In this document: positions 9,067 to 16,930 of the stretch, in pieces
Layout: every line of letters starts with the position of its first letter
Numbering within the stretch: position 1 is the stretch's first letter
NCBI RefSeq assembly: GCF_000711245.1
Contig: NZ_JOMH01000001.1
Location: 1,544,830-1,608,829 of the forward strand
Direction: 5' to 3'
Source: Polycyclovorans algicola TG408
Lineage (GTDB): Bacteria; Pseudomonadota; Gammaproteobacteria; Nevskiales; Nevskiaceae
DNA: 64,000 bases
Made by a program: the position numbers and the translations under genes
Notes under the pieces: model-generated
Database searches by the model: none
What the model saw: the letters and a program-made list of their open reading frames with translations, nothing else
Told to the model about the DNA's origin: nothing

Positions 9067-9747
9067 TCATTTCGTCAGGTATAGATCAAAGCGCGCCTGC
9101 GTGCCGCGCAGGCTCTGGTCGGGTGGCTGGTCGGCCAGTGGCGGCGCCGACAGCGGTCGCTTGACCGCGACCCGCCAGCGCGCCCGCGCACGGGCGAGTG
9201 TCAGTAGGGTGTCGGCATCGGGGTCGCCACCCGTCAATTCACGGAAAAACTGCATCTCTTTGCCCGGCAGGGCCGACTTGTCGCGGCCCGGATACATCGG
9301 GTCCAGATAGACGACGTCCCAATCTTGATCGCCCTGCAGTACCGCTTGAGCGTCGTCCGGCTGCAGCCTCAGGCGGCGGGCACATGCCTCGTCAACCAGT
9401 TCCAGCCTTGACCACGCGTCTTCGAGCAGGGCGACGATCAGCGGCTGACGCTCACACACCGTCACGGTGGCGCCGAGGTGAGCCATGACGTGGGCATCGC
9501 GACCCAGCCCTCCGGTGGCGTCCAGCACGCTCAGCGGCATGCGTTTGCCGATGCCGACGGCCCTTGCCAGCAGTTGCTTCTTGCCGCCGCTCAGGCGGCG
9601 GCGTTGCTCCGGACCCAGCCAGTCGGCAATGACGTCGCCGATGCGCGGATGATGCCCGGCGTGCAAGCCGAGGCGACCCTGGCCGTCGCGGCGCAAAGAA
9701 AAACCCCGGTCATCGACGACGACCGGGGTGGTTGACTCGGGTGCCAC
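9067..9747 (-). CDS. rsmJ: 16S rRNA (guanine1516-N2)-methyltransferase
   Basis: 226 residues, GTG start. The SAM-binding motif I is LDATGGLGRDA, the catalytic motif DVVYLDPMYPGRDKSA is the RsmJ hallmark, and the end RFDLYLTK is typical. GGKKQLLARAVG precedes the Rossmann domain as in E. coli YhiQ. The enzyme methylates G1516 of 16S rRNA in the small ribosomal subunit. It lies between an SCP2-domain gene and sixA, all on the minus strand. Confidence 0.92.
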   Translation of the reverse strand: MAPESTTPVVVDDRGFSLRRDGQGRLGLHAGHHPRIGDVIADWLGPEQRRRLSGGKKQLLARAVGIGKRMPLSVLDATGGLGRDAHVMAHLGATVTVCERQPLIVALLEDAWSRLELVDEACARRLRLQPDDAQAVLQGDQDWDVVYLDPMYPGRDKSALPGKEMQFFRELTGGDPDADTLLTLARARARWRVAVKRPLSAPPLADQPPDQSLRGTQARFDLYLTK

Positions 9748-9757
9748 GGGTGGTCTC

Positions 9758-10075
9758 TCAGCCGAGCTTGCTGGTATCGAACAGGCTGCCGATCCGCTGG
9801 GCGAGCATCAGGTCGCCCTCGAGCTGCAACTTGCCGGTCATGAACGCGGTCATGCCGTTGAGCTCGCCTTTCAGTAGCGCGACCAGATCGTCGTCTTCCA
9901 TTGTCAGGGACACATCGGGGCTGGCGGCCGCGCCGTCGTTGGCGGTGCAGGCCCCGTCCTTGATCACGACATTCATCGGCGTCGAAATGTTGAACTGGAT
10001 GGTGGCATCGGTGCCGGCGGCCGCATCAGGGTTGAGCGCGGCGGGCAGCTTTTTGATCAGATCGGTAGCAGACAT
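9758..10075 (-). CDS. SCP2 sterol-binding-domain protein
   Basis: 105-residue single-domain protein. The pattern IQFNISTPMNVVIKDGAC, SPDVSLTMEDDDLVALLKGELNG... and FMTGKLQLEGDLMLAQRIGSLF is the SCP2 lipid-binding fold. The Met/Gly-rich tail forms the lipid cavity in related proteins. Its ligand is probably acyl-CoA or another hydrophobic metabolite. It is upstream of rsmJ by 10 bp and probably cotranscribed. Confidence 0.88.
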   Translation of the reverse strand: MSATDLIKKLPAALNPDAAAGTDATIQFNISTPMNVVIKDGACTANDGAAASPDVSLTMEDDDLVALLKGELNGMTAFMTGKLQLEGDLMLAQRIGSLFDTSKLG

Positions 10076-10163
10076 GTGAGGCTCCGGGTGGAAAATAGGT
10101 CCTGCATGCTACGCAGCCGCTCGCCGCCGTGCAATGTTCGTCCTTGCCAATTGGAAAGCCACA

Positions 10164-10424
10164 TTACCGCTCAATAAAGCCCATAATTTCGGCCGTCTGC
10201 TGCGACAACAGGACCACATGCACGGTGCTATCGTAGAGTCGATTACCGCGTCGCAGTCGTTGAATGTCGTCCGCATGCAAGTGCGCGTCGAGGCGGTGAA
10301 AATCTTGGCCTTCGACCCAGCGGTCCAGCGACGACTTGAAGGCTCTGAACGCCGTACCCTTCGGGGCGCCCAACCGCTGATCACACTCACGGAGCGTGAG
10401 CCACTGATGCCAGGATCGTTCCAT
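10164..10424 (-). CDS. Small conserved-looking protein with a helix-turn-helix-like N-terminus, function unknown
   Basis: 86 residues starting MERSWHQWLTLRECDQRLG at an ATG preceded by an AGGCGA-type ribosome site. The amino-acid pattern is protein-like: alternating helices KGTAFRAFKSSLDRW, DFHRLDAHLHADDIQRLRR, then STVHVVLLSQQTAEIMGF. The start resembles the LTxxECDxxL beginning of small DNA-binding folds, but I cannot name a family with certainty. It is easily missed because longer frames cover it on both strands: one on this strand runs in from upstream, and one opposite runs into the Nudix gene. Its start overlaps the chosen Nudix start by 18 bp, divergently. Confidence 0.6.
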   Translation of the reverse strand: MERSWHQWLTLRECDQRLGAPKGTAFRAFKSSLDRWVEGQDFHRLDAHLHADDIQRLRRGNRLYDSTVHVVLLSQQTAEIMGFIER

Positions 10425-11099
10425 TCGTCGCCTGCTGCTGAAGCCCCCTACGAAACCGAGCGCGCATTGTCGCCGCTCAGTCGCAAGGTCGCTAGCGCAC
10501 TGTCCGCGACCAGCGATGCCGGTCCGCGATCGCTCAGCCTGCTCGAGATCCCGGAGGCCCTGCGCGACTGGGCCAAACGTGAACTGAGCCGTCCGCTGAC
10601 GGATGCCGCCGTGCTCATCACACTTCTGGAGCGCCCCGAGGGGCCCAGCATCTTGCTGACCCGCCGCGCCGAGCACCTGCGCGCGCATGCGGCGCAGGTG
10701 AGTTTTCCCGGCGGGCGCTGTGACGCTGCAGACGGGAACTGCCGCATCACCGCCCTGCGTGAAGCCGAGGAAGAAGTCGGACTGGACCCTGCGCAGGTTC
10801 GGGTCATCGGCTTTCTCTACGACTACCCGACGCTGACCGGATTTCGCATCACGCCCGTGGTGGGGCATGTTGCCGATCCCCCCGCCACCTGGCGGCCGGC
10901 GCCTGACGAAGTCGCCGAGGTTTTCGAACTTCCGCTGGAAACGGCCCTGGACCCCGGCGCCTACCGGCGCAAGACGCTCGCCCGCGGCGGGATCGAGTTG
11001 CCGTTCTTCGAGCTTGAGCATCTCGGGCACCGCATTTGGGGCGCCACTGCCGGGTTACTGCACATGCTGGCAATGAAGGTTCAGCACCATGGCCACTGA
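10407..11099 (+). CDS. Nudix hydrolase, CoA pyrophosphatase type
   Basis: 230 residues from the ATG at 10407; a TTG at 10467 is an alternative that would avoid overlap with the divergent small gene. The Nudix box is split as GGRCDAADGNCRITALREAEEEVGL with the REAxEEVGL catalytic helix. The preceding QVSFPGG together with LLTRRAEHLRAHAAQVSFPGG is the UPF0035 signature of NudL/YeaB enzymes that hydrolyse CoA to phosphopantetheine and 3',5'-ADP. YDYPTLTGFRITPVVG follows as in that family. The stop lies 11 nt inside the next gene (mazG-like), so the two are probably translated together. Confidence 0.88.
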   Translation: MPGSFHSSPAAEAPYETERALSPLSRKVASALSATSDAGPRSLSLLEIPEALRDWAKRELSRPLTDAAVLITLLERPEGPSILLTRRAEHLRAHAAQVSFPGGRCDAADGNCRITALREAEEEVGLDPAQVRVIGFLYDYPTLTGFRITPVVGHVADPPATWRPAPDEVAEVFELPLETALDPGAYRRKTLARGGIELPFFELEHLGHRIWGATAGLLHMLAMKVQHHGH

Positions 11100-11463
11100 G
11101 CCCCTGCGTGCCGCGCTGCAATTGCAACGGCGTGCTGCAGAAATTGGCTTCGACTGGCCCGATCTGGTCTCGGTATGGGCCAAGCTCGATGAAGAATGGC
11201 GTGAACTTGCCGAGGCCCGCAGCCAGGGTCCGCAGCGTGTGGCCGAGGAGTGGGGTGACGTGCTGTTCACCGTGGTCAATCTGGCGCGCCACCTGGGGGT
11301 TGATCCAGCGGCGGCGCTTGATGCGGCCAACGTACGCTTTGCCGCTCGCTTTGCCGTGGTGGAGTCCGCTGAAGAGACCTTTCCGCCGCCGGGCGACCCA
11401 GCGCGCTTGGCCGCCATGGAGGCGTGCTGGCAGCGGGCGAAGGGTGAAGTTAAACGTCGCTGA
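11089..11463 (+). CDS. Single-domain MazG-type nucleotide pyrophosphohydrolase
   Basis: 124 residues. The helical metal site is visible as LDEEWRELAEA and EEWGDVLFTVVNLARHLGVDPAAAL, followed by ANVRFAARFAVVE. Together these match the C-terminal, catalytically active repeat of the classic two-domain MazG, which removes pyrophosphate from NTPs and dNTPs. The N-terminal MazG repeat is absent, so the protein is about half the E. coli length. It overlaps the Nudix gene by 11 nt. The two hydrolases probably form a house-cleaning pair. Confidence 0.82.
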   Translation: MATEPLRAALQLQRRAAEIGFDWPDLVSVWAKLDEEWRELAEARSQGPQRVAEEWGDVLFTVVNLARHLGVDPAAALDAANVRFAARFAVVESAEETFPPPGDPARLAAMEACWQRAKGEVKRR

Positions 11464-11541
11464 TGGCGACCGAAGGGCGATTTTTCAGCGTGCTAGAGTC
11501 CTGCAAAAATAACTGTGCGGCCAGCGCGCCAGAGGAGAAAC

Positions 11542-12483
11542 ATGCGAATCGGACTGGTGGTGGACTCGGCCTGCGACTTGCCGCAGTCGTTCATCGAGGC
11601 GCACGGCATCGTGATTTTGCCGATCACCCTGCATTTGGGCGATCACGACGAAATCGACACGCGAGACCCTGAAAAAACGGAGCACTTTTACCAAAGCAAG
11701 TGGGACCGCCGTGGCGATGCCGGCTCATCGGCGTTTTCCACCGAGCAGATCAAGCAACTCTTCCTCGAAAAGTTGGTGATCGATTTCGATTTCGTGTTCT
11801 GCCTGACCATCGCTTCCAGCCGCAGCCCGATGTTCGACAATGCGGTGAAGGCCTCGTTCGCGATTCTCAATGATTACAAACCGTTTCGCGCCAAGGCCGG
11901 CATCAACGGGCCGTTTGCGCTGCGTGTGATTGACTGCCAGAACCTGTTTGCCGCACAGGGTCTCATGGCGGTCGAGGCCATCCGCATGATCAAGCAGGGT
12001 GAAAACCCGATCAAGATTCGCGAGCGGCTCGAAGCACTGACCCAGAACATCCATGGCTACATGCTGCCGCAGGACCTGTTCTACCTGCGGGCCCGTGCGA
12101 AAACCAAGGGCGATCGCAGCGTCGGCTGGATCGGTGCGATGCTCGGCACGGCGCTCGACATCAAGCCGCTGATTCGCGGTTATCGCAACGAGACCGGCCC
12201 GGTGGCCAAGCTTCGTCACTTTGATCGCGGCGCCGAGCAATTGTTTGACTACGCGATCTCTCGCATCGAAAGCGGCTTGCTGGCGCCCACGCTGGTCATG
12301 AGTTACGGCGGCAACCTCGAGGGAATGCGGTTGTTGCCCGGCTATGAGCGGCTGGTAGCCGCCTGCGCCAAGCACGGGGTCGAGCGGGTTGAGAGCGTGC
12401 TGTCGATGACCGGCGGTATCAACGTCGGCCCCGGCGCCTTGACCTTGGCCTTCGCCGACGAGCCGCACGCGCTACCCTTTTGA
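11542..12483 (+). CDS. DegV family fatty-acid-binding protein
   Basis: 313 residues, start chosen after a strong AGAGGAG site. The N-terminal MRIGLVVDSACDLPQSFIEAHG and the TSSSxSP-type segment TIASSRSPMFDNAV belong to the DegV/EDD fold. GDRSVGWIGAMLGTALDIKPLI is the second conserved block. Relatives bind one fatty acid and, in Firmicutes, deliver it to fatty-acid kinase (FakB). A kinase partner is not visible here. It is followed 26 bp later by dapB. Confidence 0.88.
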   Translation: MRIGLVVDSACDLPQSFIEAHGIVILPITLHLGDHDEIDTRDPEKTEHFYQSKWDRRGDAGSSAFSTEQIKQLFLEKLVIDFDFVFCLTIASSRSPMFDNAVKASFAILNDYKPFRAKAGINGPFALRVIDCQNLFAAQGLMAVEAIRMIKQGENPIKIRERLEALTQNIHGYMLPQDLFYLRARAKTKGDRSVGWIGAMLGTALDIKPLIRGYRNETGPVAKLRHFDRGAEQLFDYAISRIESGLLAPTLVMSYGGNLEGMRLLPGYERLVAACAKHGVERVESVLSMTGGINVGPGALTLAFADEPHALPF

Positions 12484-12509
12484 ATCATTCCAGCAAAACA
12501 CATTGATCT

Positions 12510-13307
12510 ATGGCCAGTTTGTCGACCCCGCGCATCGGGATACTCGGGGCGGCGGGCCGCATGGGACGGACCCTGATTGAGGCCGTAAACGCCGCCGGGC
12601 CTGCCCTCCAATTGGCGGCGCTGGTGGAGTCCTCCGGACACCCGCTGCTGGGCCGCGCACTGAGCGATGCGGATGGCGCCCTGGTGTTGGCCGACGACTG
12701 GTCGCCCGAGGCCGTCGACGTGCTGATCGACTTCACCCGTCCTGAGGCCACGCTGGCGACGCTTGAAAAGGCCTGCCGCAGCGGCACCGCGATGGTCATC
12801 GGCACCACCGGCTTCGATGCCGGCGGTCGCCGCGCGCTTGATACTGCCGCGCGCCAGATCGCCCTGTGTGAATCGGGCAATTTCAGCGTCGGCATTCACC
12901 TGTTGCAGCAACTGGTCCGGCAGGCAGCGGCGGCCTTGGGCTCAGACTTCGACATCGAGATTGTTGAAGCCCACCACCGCTACAAGGTTGATGCGCCCAG
13001 TGGAACGGCCTTGATGCTCGGCCGCGCCGCAGCCGCCGGTGCGCAAACTGATTTCGACGCTCAGGCTGTTTACGCCCGGCAAGGCCACACTGGTCCACGC
13101 CCACGCGGCAGCCTCGGCTTTGCGACCGTGCGTGGCGGCGACGTGGTGGGCGATCACACCGTACTTTTTTTGGGCGACGGTGAGCGCCTCGAACTCACCC
13201 ACAAGGCCTCCAGCCGGATGAACTTTGCCCGAGGCGCGGTGCGAGCGGCAGCAGCATTGGCCGGGCGGCCTGCAGGTCGCTACGGACTGGACGAGGTCTT
13301 TGGCTGA
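12510..13307 (+). CDS. dapB: 4-hydroxy-tetrahydrodipicolinate reductase
   Basis: Reduces HTPA to tetrahydrodipicolinate with NAD(P)H in lysine and meso-diaminopimelate synthesis. 265 residues. The Rossmann motif GILGAAGRMGRTL is at the N-terminus, DFTRPEATLATL and GTTGFD form the cofactor-binding wall, and the active site EAHHRYKVDAPSGTALMLG holds the catalytic His and Lys. The C-terminus GLDEVFG is typical. lysC, which acts earlier in the same pathway, lies 23 kb away. Confidence 0.97.
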   Translation: MASLSTPRIGILGAAGRMGRTLIEAVNAAGPALQLAALVESSGHPLLGRALSDADGALVLADDWSPEAVDVLIDFTRPEATLATLEKACRSGTAMVIGTTGFDAGGRRALDTAARQIALCESGNFSVGIHLLQQLVRQAAAALGSDFDIEIVEAHHRYKVDAPSGTALMLGRAAAAGAQTDFDAQAVYARQGHTGPRPRGSLGFATVRGGDVVGDHTVLFLGDGERLELTHKASSRMNFARGAVRAAAALAGRPAGRYGLDEVFG

Positions 13308-13441
13308 CGACCGGGCGGCCGAAGGGCGGCGAGGGCGGATTGCAACCGAGCCAAAACTTGCCCCAAGCCGATGCCGTCGGGTGGAGTATGGGTCGTTGGC
13401 GGCAGCTTGGTGGCTTGCCCACTTTGTGATGCAACACGGCT

Positions 13442-13900
13442 TCAAACGCCGCGCCACCAGCGCCGCAGCCGCGGCGGCAAGCACACTCTGATCAAGGCCA
13501 ACACGGCGCAGACGGCCGTGGCGCCCAGCACGTCGGCGATCCAGTCGAGGATGTCGGCCTCTCGATGCGGCATGAAGGACTGGATGAATTCATCAATGGC
13601 CCCCAGCACGGCAATGAGTGCGACGATTCCCAACGCACGCAGCCACGCGGGCGCGCGCAACCCGACAAACAACAGCGCGGCAAGGCCGCCATAGGCGAGG
13701 GCGTGAATCAGTTTGTCGCTGGCGTCGGGCAGCAACTGCTCGTCCATGCCGCGCATGTTGCCGAGCATCAGAATCAGGCCGTAAAGCAGCAAGGCGAGCG
13801 GCGGCAGCCATTGTCGCCAGCGGGGCAGTGGGGTCACGAGGTGCGGGGCCGCAGCGTATTGAAGTGGAGCTAGCTTATAGGGCACGCCCCAGTGCTTCAT
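13442..13900 (-). CDS. VanZ-like membrane protein
   Basis: 152 residues with four hydrophobic segments (about 30-48, 66-82, 88-103, 120-140). The DKLIHALAYGGLAALLF and GAIDEFIQSFMPHREADILDWIADVLGA motifs are those of the VanZ/teicoplanin-resistance-like family. That family is widespread and its function in Gram-negatives is unknown. It is convergent with dapB, with ~130 bp between them that show nothing notable. Confidence 0.85.
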   Translation of the reverse strand: MKHWGVPYKLAPLQYAAAPHLVTPLPRWRQWLPPLALLLYGLILMLGNMRGMDEQLLPDASDKLIHALAYGGLAALLFVGLRAPAWLRALGIVALIAVLGAIDEFIQSFMPHREADILDWIADVLGATAVCAVLALIRVCLPPRLRRWWRGV

Positions 13901-14011
13901 GAATGGTTCGGGTTGCGGTGAACATGCTGGTCACCTGCTTTAGGCTGCACGTTGACACGCGGGCAGCAACCCATCACTTTGAATCGGCGGTCTCACGAAG
14001 GGGGATTCATC

Positions 14012-14356
14012 ATGAACAACATTCTTTCAGGCAAAACGGGGCGATTGATCGCGGCTGCGGCGGCGTTGATTGGCAGCATTGTTTTGGGGGGTACGGCGCA
14101 TGCGGCCGTGGATGCTGGGGAAGAGCAGGTGAGCGAAGCCGCGCTGGCGCAGCGCCTCGGGCCGGCCACGGCGGTGGTGTTGATCGAGGCAACCGCGCTG
14201 CGTGAACAGCCGCGCAGCGATGTACGGCCCGGTGTTGCCGTGCCGTCGGGCACGCAGGCGCGTGCCTACCAGCGGGTTTATAACAGCGACGGCCACTGGC
14301 ATTTCATTCGCGTTGACGATGCCTTGGGTTGGGTGCCCTCGTCGACGGTGCAGTAG
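14012..14356 (+). CDS. Exported SH3-like domain protein
   Basis: 114 residues with a clear signal peptide (MNNILSGKTGRLIAAAAALIGSIVLGGTAHA, cleavage expected after AHA). The mature part is one bacterial SH3-like module: VVLIEATALREQPRSD, then GTQARAYQRVYNSDGHWHFIRVDDALGWVPSSTV. Such modules bind cell-wall material or act as periplasmic adaptors. No specific role can be assigned. The ATG at 14012 follows an AAGGGGG site; an upstream ATG would add residues before the signal peptide. Confidence 0.8.
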   Translation: MNNILSGKTGRLIAAAAALIGSIVLGGTAHAAVDAGEEQVSEAALAQRLGPATAVVLIEATALREQPRSDVRPGVAVPSGTQARAYQRVYNSDGHWHFIRVDDALGWVPSSTVQ

Positions 14357-14624
14357 CGCAAAGCCAGCGCTATGCGTTTGTTGACTGCGCCCCGTCCGGG
14401 CTTCCCGGGCGGGGCGCAATGCGTTCGTGCAAAGGCCTTTGCCGAACGATTGCCCGGCTCCCTTCAATTGGTGCAGGCGCCGGGGCAGGCATGTAGGGCA
14501 CGCACTAAACTGTCGAAAGTAGTCAATTTGCTCACGACCCCTTTTCCTCTGGACCGGGTTTGGTCATACTCGGGGCAAAAGGTGTGGTCATGGGACCCGC
14601 CGCCAGCGAGAGGAGATCTCAACC

Positions 14625-15392
14625 ATGCAAGCCCGCGCAAACGATTACGGCACCTGGAAACTGATGGCCTGGACCGGCCCGATTTTCTTTATTGGTTTCT
14701 TTTTCATGTGGGGGTTGCTGGCCAGCAATTTCCCGCCCATGGCGGCATCGACTTCTGCCGAAGGCATGTGGCAGCACTACAAGGACCTGCAGTTCGAAAT
14801 CATGCTGGGCATGTCGGTGTGCATCGTGCTCGGCTCTTGTTATATGACCTTCGGCATCGCGGTGTCGCGCGTGATGCGCCGCATCGAGGGGCCGGAGGGA
14901 ATGCTGTCCAACATGGAAATGATGGGCGCCACCATCACGTATGCCCCGATTCTCGTGGCCTGCGGCATCTGGCTGACCGGCGCACTGCAAGTCGACGTGT
15001 TGCCGCCTGTCGCCATCCAGACCATGTACTACCTCGGCTGGATGATCATCGACATCGCCTACATGGTGACCAGCTGGCAGATCATTGCGGTGTCGCTCGT
15101 GTTTCTGCGTGACAAGCGCGAGAAAAAGCTGGTGCCGAGCTGGGTGTGCTGGTGGGGCTTTGTCACCGTGGCATCGTTCTTCCCGGTCAGCCTGATCCCG
15201 TTCTTTAAGGAAGGTCCGTTTGCCTTCCACGGCATGTTCAACTTCTGGATCGCCTTCCCGACCTGGTACATCTGGATCGTGTCGCTGTCGTTCTTCATCA
15301 TCAAGGCGGTGAACCGCATCGAGATTGAAGACGGCGCCAAAGCAGCGAAGGAAGTGCCGGTCAGTGGCTCAGGCTACGCGGCGGCACGCTAA
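14625..15392 (+). CDS. Multi-pass membrane protein in an oxidase-subunit cassette, function unknown
   Basis: 255 residues, start supported by AGAGGAG. About six hydrophobic segments are visible (18-34, 62-80, 103-122, 138-160, 176-193, 212-232). The second and third are joined by a charged loop VSRVMRRIEGPEGML. I do not recognise a named family. It is followed 6 nt later by an oxidase subunit III-like gene and then a subunit IV-like gene, so the three probably form one membrane complex or operon. About 270 bp upstream contain no gene and no clear promoter. Confidence 0.7.
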   Translation: MQARANDYGTWKLMAWTGPIFFIGFFFMWGLLASNFPPMAASTSAEGMWQHYKDLQFEIMLGMSVCIVLGSCYMTFGIAVSRVMRRIEGPEGMLSNMEMMGATITYAPILVACGIWLTGALQVDVLPPVAIQTMYYLGWMIIDIAYMVTSWQIIAVSLVFLRDKREKKLVPSWVCWWGFVTVASFFPVSLIPFFKEGPFAFHGMFNFWIAFPTWYIWIVSLSFFIIKAVNRIEIEDGAKAAKEVPVSGSGYAAAR

Positions 15393-15398
15393 CCCGGC

Positions 15399-15974
15399 AT
15401 GTCAAAAGCAACGGTTGCAACCAAACGCCTTCCCGCAGTTGAAGGCGTTTGGGTTTTCGTTGGCGCGGACATGTTCTTTTTTGCCGTGCTGTTCTTTTCG
15501 TTCATGTCGGACCGGGTCAAGCAGACCGACGTGTTTCAGGCGTCGGCCACCGGCCTGAGCGCCGACATCGGCGGCATCAACACCCTGATTCTGCTGGCCA
15601 GTTCGTGGTTTGTGGTGCAGGCGGTGCACGCCGCCAAGCAGGATCGCGGCGCCGAGATTGCCAAATGGCTGCTTGCGGCATTCGCCTGCGGCATCGCCTT
15701 CTGGGTGTCGAAGGTGATCGAGTACGGCGACAAGCTGGGCGCAGGCATCACGCCGGTCACCAACGACTTCTACATGTACTACTACACGCTCACCGGCCTG
15801 CACCTGCTGCATGTGACCGGCGGCTGCGTGATGCTGGTGTACTTGTGGCTGCGTGCGCGTGGCGGCGCCTACAACAGCCAGCGCATGGCCGTGCTCGAGG
15901 GCGGCGGCATCTACTGGCACATGGTCGATCTGCTGTGGATCGTGCTGTTCCCGCTGCTGTATCTGATGAGGTGA
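15399..15974 (+). CDS. Cytochrome c oxidase subunit III-like (NorE-type) protein
   Basis: 191 residues with five transmembrane stretches. The pattern VWVFVGADMFFFAVLFFSFM, then TNDFYMYYYTLTGLHLLHVTGGCVMLVYLWLRAR, then GGGIYWHMVDLLWIVLFPLLYLM is that of short subunit III/NorE proteins of the haem-copper oxidase superfamily. These proteins carry no redox centre. The catalytic subunit I is not in this window, so this is an accessory subunit supplied in trans or part of a different complex. It shares ATGA with the next gene. Confidence 0.82.
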   Translation: MSKATVATKRLPAVEGVWVFVGADMFFFAVLFFSFMSDRVKQTDVFQASATGLSADIGGINTLILLASSWFVVQAVHAAKQDRGAEIAKWLLAAFACGIAFWVSKVIEYGDKLGAGITPVTNDFYMYYYTLTGLHLLHVTGGCVMLVYLWLRARGGAYNSQRMAVLEGGGIYWHMVDLLWIVLFPLLYLMR

Positions 15975-16255
15975 TGACGATGAACCTGTTGCATCGACCC
16001 GGCAGCGTGGTCTGGGCGCTGTTGATGGTGGCGACCATTGTCACCACCTGGGGCCTGGCCAAAGACAACTTCGACCCGAAATGGTCGACTGCGGCGATCT
16101 TCGTGATTGCCGCCATCAAGGTGCGCATGGTGCTGATGCACTTCATGGAGTTGAACCACGCGCCCACACCGGTACGGTTGGTGTTCGAGGCCTGGGTGGC
16201 CGTGGTGACCATCGGCGTGGTGGGCATGTACCTGATGCCGCAGCTTTTGGCCTGA
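15974..16255 (+). CDS. Cytochrome c oxidase subunit IV-like small membrane protein
   Basis: 93 residues with three hydrophobic helices: SVVWALLMVATIVTTWGL, STAAIFVIAAIKVRMVLMHFMEL, and LVFEAWVAVVTIGVVGMYL. The middle helix with KVRMVLMHFMEL is diagnostic of prokaryotic subunit IV (NorF/CyoD-like) proteins. The start ATG overlaps the preceding stop by one base of ATGA, implying coupled translation. It ends 15 nt before the convergent glycosylase gene. Confidence 0.82.
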   Translation: MTMNLLHRPGSVVWALLMVATIVTTWGLAKDNFDPKWSTAAIFVIAAIKVRMVLMHFMELNHAPTPVRLVFEAWVAVVTIGVVGMYLMPQLLA

Positions 16256-16269
16256 GCGGCGGGCGCCGG

Positions 16270-16893
16270 TTACCGCCTGGTCGCGCCGAGTATGGCGGCC
16301 ACTGTTTCGCGCAGCACCGGCACCACCTCGGCCTCGAACCATGGCCGGTCGCGCAACCAGCGTGTATTGCGCGGGCTGGGGTGGGGCAACGGGAAGAAAC
16401 CTTGGGCCAGGTGCCGGCGAAAATCGCGCACGGTGTCGGTGAGCGCCGTGCTGCCCGTGCCCAAGTAATGCCGCTGGCCATAGGCGCCGGGCAGCAGGGT
16501 GAGCTGCACCCTGGGTAGCAGGGCGCGGACGCGCGCGTGCCAGAGCGGCGCGCATTCGGGTCGTGGCGGCAGGTCGCCGCCCTTGCCCTTGCCGGGGTAG
16601 CAGAAGCCCATCGCCATGACGCCGAAATTTTCCAACGCGTAGAACGTTTCGTGGTCCACGCCCAGCCAGTCGCGCAGGCGCTCCCCGCTGGGGTCGTTCC
16701 ACGGAATACCGGTGTTGTGCACGCGAGTGCCAGGCGCCTGCCCGGTGATGAGAATGCGCGTGCGTTCATCGACCCGCAGGATCGGTCTCGGCCCCAGCGG
16801 CAGATGCGCGGCGCACAGCGTGCAGGCGCGCACCTCTCGGGCGAGGTCAGCGAGTGGGCCGGTGTCTTCGAGGGGGCCGTTGGGGTCGGTCAT
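16270..16893 (-). CDS. Uracil-DNA glycosylase family protein
   Basis: 207 residues. The UDG-superfamily motif 1 appears as LITGQAPGTRVHNTGIPWNDPSGERLRDWLG and motif 3 as FPLPHPSPRNTRWL. The N-terminal CTLC pair suggests a lone remnant of the Fe-S cluster site seen in family 4 enzymes, but the remaining two Cys are not obvious, so a cluster is doubtful. Acts on damaged or deaminated bases; the exact substrate is unknown. It starts 37 bp from, and divergent to, tag. Confidence 0.82.
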   Translation of the reverse strand: MTDPNGPLEDTGPLADLAREVRACTLCAAHLPLGPRPILRVDERTRILITGQAPGTRVHNTGIPWNDPSGERLRDWLGVDHETFYALENFGVMAMGFCYPGKGKGGDLPPRPECAPLWHARVRALLPRVQLTLLPGAYGQRHYLGTGSTALTDTVRDFRRHLAQGFFPLPHPSPRNTRWLRDRPWFEAEVVPVLRETVAAILGATRR

Positions 16894-16930
16894 CGCCTTA
16901 TGATGCCGCGAACCTGATCTGAGCCACGCC

